Source: an uncultured Gammaproteobacteria bacterium (GTDB lineage: Bacteria; Pseudomonadota; Gammaproteobacteria; Steroidobacterales; GCA-2729495). From it: 7,066 nt of DNA. Position 1 is the first letter of the stretch; every line of letters starts with the position of its first letter. The notes below the pieces were generated by a model, which made no database searches, was not told the DNA's origin, and was given only the letters and a program-made list of their open reading frames with translations. This document shows, piece after piece, positions 5,415 to 7,066 of the stretch. The stretch covers positions 1 to 7,066 of the forward strand of contig CALGMY010000075.1 of NCBI GenBank assembly GCA_937958785.1. The letters are read 5' to 3'. The position numbers and the translations under genes were made by a program.

Positions 5415-7066
5415 TTGACGGCCACGGAGGGCAGCGCCGAGAGGGACCAGGTGCTGGGCGACTATGCCGCCCTGCTGCGCGCCTTCCTGCCCGAAATACG
5501 GGGCTGCCACTGCTACGGTGCCAATGGCGCGACGCTGTGGTGTGACGAACCCGATGCCCGCCTGCCTGCCACGCGCGCCTTCCGGGCGGCGTTGAAGTCG
5601 GTGCTTCCGGGCACGGGCCCGGGGTTCCTCAAGGTGGATCTCGAGGGCACCGTGGCCTACCTCATCACGCTCCGCAATGAGCGGGGCGAGCCCCTCGGTG
5701 CCGTGGTCCTGACTCTGCCTGCCCCTGCCGCCACTTTTTCCGCGGAGGTGTGCGCCGAGCGGGCCCGTCCGGCTACCCGGACCCTCGAGCGGGAACTCAG
5801 CCTGCGCTTCCGCCTGCTGGAGGGCCGCCGCAAGCTCAGTGTCCAGGCCGCGGAGGAGCGCCTGCTGCATGAGGTGGAGCGGGCCGTCCAGGGCCCGGCC
5901 GACTGCCAGGCCATGCTGGACCGGATCCTGAAGCTGTGCCGCCAGTTCCTCGAGGTCGAGTCGGCGGCCGTGGTCATTCCCCGCAAGCGCATCGCCCTGG
6001 TCCACGGCGATCACTTCACCGCGCCAGAGCTCGCGGCACTCGCGTGCGCCGGCCAGGAGCCGTCGGACGGCGAGGCCAGCGACCGCATCACCGCCGGCAT
6101 CCGCGGGTGGGGTGGCGCCATGGTCGGTGTGCTGGCGCTGGCGGGCTGGAAAGGCCCGGAATTCAGCCTCCGGCGGCGGTCCCGGGTGGTCCGCTACCTG
6201 GTGACCCACATCGAGACGGTGCTGGAGCGGGCCTACGACGGCCTGACCGGCCTGCCCTCCTGGCCGGCCTTCGAGCGTCAGCTTCGCCTCGCGCTTGCTG
6301 TCGACGTGGGCGATCCGCCCGTCCTCATGTACTGCGACGTGGACCGCCTGCACGTGGCCAACGACACCCTGGGCCGGGAGGTGGGCGACCAGGTGCTCGC
6401 GGGCTTCGCCGCGATCCTCGAGGCGGAGTTCGCCGGCCATGCCCTCACCCGGATCGCCAGCGACCGCTTCGCCGTGCTGCTGGTGGACGCCGACCTCGCC
6501 GAGGCCCGGCGGCGCGCCGATCTCGTGGCAGACCGCTTCCGCAGCCTGGAGTTCGGCGAGGGCGATCGCCGCTTCGTGGCCACGGTGAGCATCGGCATCG
6601 GGCACGCGGCCCGGGAAGACGATGCCGGGAGCGGGGGTGCGGGGCCTGCCGACGATGGTGCGCTGTCGACCGCGCAGGTGGCCTGCCAGGCCGCCAAGGA
6701 CCGGGGGCGCGGCCGGGTGGAGGTCTACGAGTCCACCGACGCCTCCATCGTGAAGCGCTTCGACGACATCCAGCTGGTCGGCTACATCCGCAGCGCGATC
6801 GACCGCAGCCGGCTGGTCCTGATGGGGCAGCCCATCGCCACCGTCCGCCCGTCGGCCGGGGGGACGGATCCCGCCTACTACGAGATCCTGGTGCGGCTCC
6901 TCGACGAGGACGACAGGCATGTCTCCCCGGGTGAGTTCCTCTCTGCCGCCGAGCGCTACCAGATGATGGAGGACCTGGACCGCTGGGTCGTCGCGCAGAC
7001 CCTCACCGATCTCGGCCGGTGCCTGGACCGCCTGGCACCTGCCCCGGCCCGCTTCGCGATCAACCT
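5415..7066 (+). CDS. GAF-like / degenerate GGDEF / EAL signalling protein, C-terminally cut by the window edge
   Basis: A cytoplasmic-looking c-di-GMP signalling protein; 550 complete codons are visible with no transmembrane segment. Residues 13-115 form an unassigned alpha/beta sensor-like region. An Arg/Glu-rich helical linker follows, then a GAF-like domain near 155-272. A GGDEF domain starts at DGLTGLP (275-281) with the metal-site CDVD (307-310) and the NDTLGREVGD stretch (316-325), but its signature is ASDRF at 348-352. The Glu-to-Arg change predicts no diguanylate cyclase activity. An EAL domain begins near 457 with GQPI (471-474), the motif residue Glu490 in EILVRL, and ends at the edge in the conserved INL. 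Phosphodiesterase activity is possible but most catalytic residues lie outside. The start is uncertain. TTG at 5415 is preferred because the next eleven codons all end in G or C, unlike those upstream; GTG at 5451, with GAGAGGGA before it, is the alternative. Confidence 0.87.
   Translation, partial: MTATEGSAERDQVLGDYAALLRAFLPEIRGCHCYGANGATLWCDEPDARLPATRAFRAALKSVLPGTGPGFLKVDLEGTVAYLITLRNERGEPLGAVVLTLPAPAATFSAEVCAERARPATRTLERELSLRFRLLEGRRKLSVQAAEERLLHEVERAVQGPADCQAMLDRILKLCRQFLEVESAAVVIPRKRIALVHGDHFTAPELAALACAGQEPSDGEASDRITAGIRGWGGAMVGVLALAGWKGPEFSLRRRSRVVRYLVTHIETVLERAYDGLTGLPSWPAFERQLRLALAVDVGDPPVLMYCDVDRLHVANDTLGREVGDQVLAGFAAILEAEFAGHALTRIASDRFAVLLVDADLAEARRRADLVADRFRSLEFGEGDRRFVATVSIGIGHAAREDDAGSGGAGPADDGALSTAQVACQAAKDRGRGRVEVYESTDASIVKRFDDIQLVGYIRSAIDRSRLVLMGQPIATVRPSAGGTDPAYYEILVRLLDEDDRHVSPGEFLSAAERYQMMEDLDRWVVAQTLTDLGRCLDRLAPAPARFAIN

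Noticed and set aside
5346..6920. Minus-strand open frame of 524 codons
   Set aside because: It is antisense to the GAF/GGDEF/EAL gene. The plus-strand frame contains recognisable domain motifs and this one does not.

Overview
The window comes from a GC-rich bacterial chromosome. It reads as a core-metabolism region of a proteobacterium, most likely a gammaproteobacterium. That placement rests on three things: a homodimeric-type (AceE) pyruvate dehydrogenase E1, a NadB that aligns with the E. coli protein almost end to end, and a GGDEF-EAL signalling protein of proteobacterial style. It is an inference from remembered families, not from a search.

Layout, left to right. (1) The minus strand at 1-1278 carries the N-terminal 426 codons of aceE, cut by the window edge. 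(2) A 162-base divergent gap at 1279-1440 separates it from a plus-strand FMN-dependent alpha-hydroxy-acid oxidase/dehydrogenase (1441-2625) with an unusual N-terminal Arg-rich hydrophobic segment and a Phe at the usual active-site Tyr position. (3) This gene converges on and overlaps by 32 bases the end of nadB (2594-4219, minus). nadB is the second gene of a tight nadA-nadB unit (nadA 4236-5261, minus; 16-base gap). (4) A divergent gap of about 150 bases (5262-5414) holds a plausible nadA -10 element and a short AT-rich patch. (5) A plus-strand multidomain regulator runs off the right edge. It has an unassigned N-terminal region, a GAF-like domain, a degenerate GGDEF domain (ASDRF at the signature) and the start of an EAL domain with its ExL motif.

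How the genes fit together. NadB oxidises L-aspartate to iminoaspartate and NadA condenses it with dihydroxyacetone phosphate to quinolinate, the two entry steps of de novo NAD synthesis. AceE commits pyruvate to acetyl-CoA. The FMN enzyme would produce a 2-oxo acid, possibly pyruvate from lactate, but its substrate is unproven. The last gene is probably a c-di-GMP phosphodiesterase with a non-cyclase GGDEF domain and has no evident link to the metabolic genes. I found no RNA genes, mobile elements or CRISPR, and no previously undescribed system. The interesting points are residue-level and organisational.
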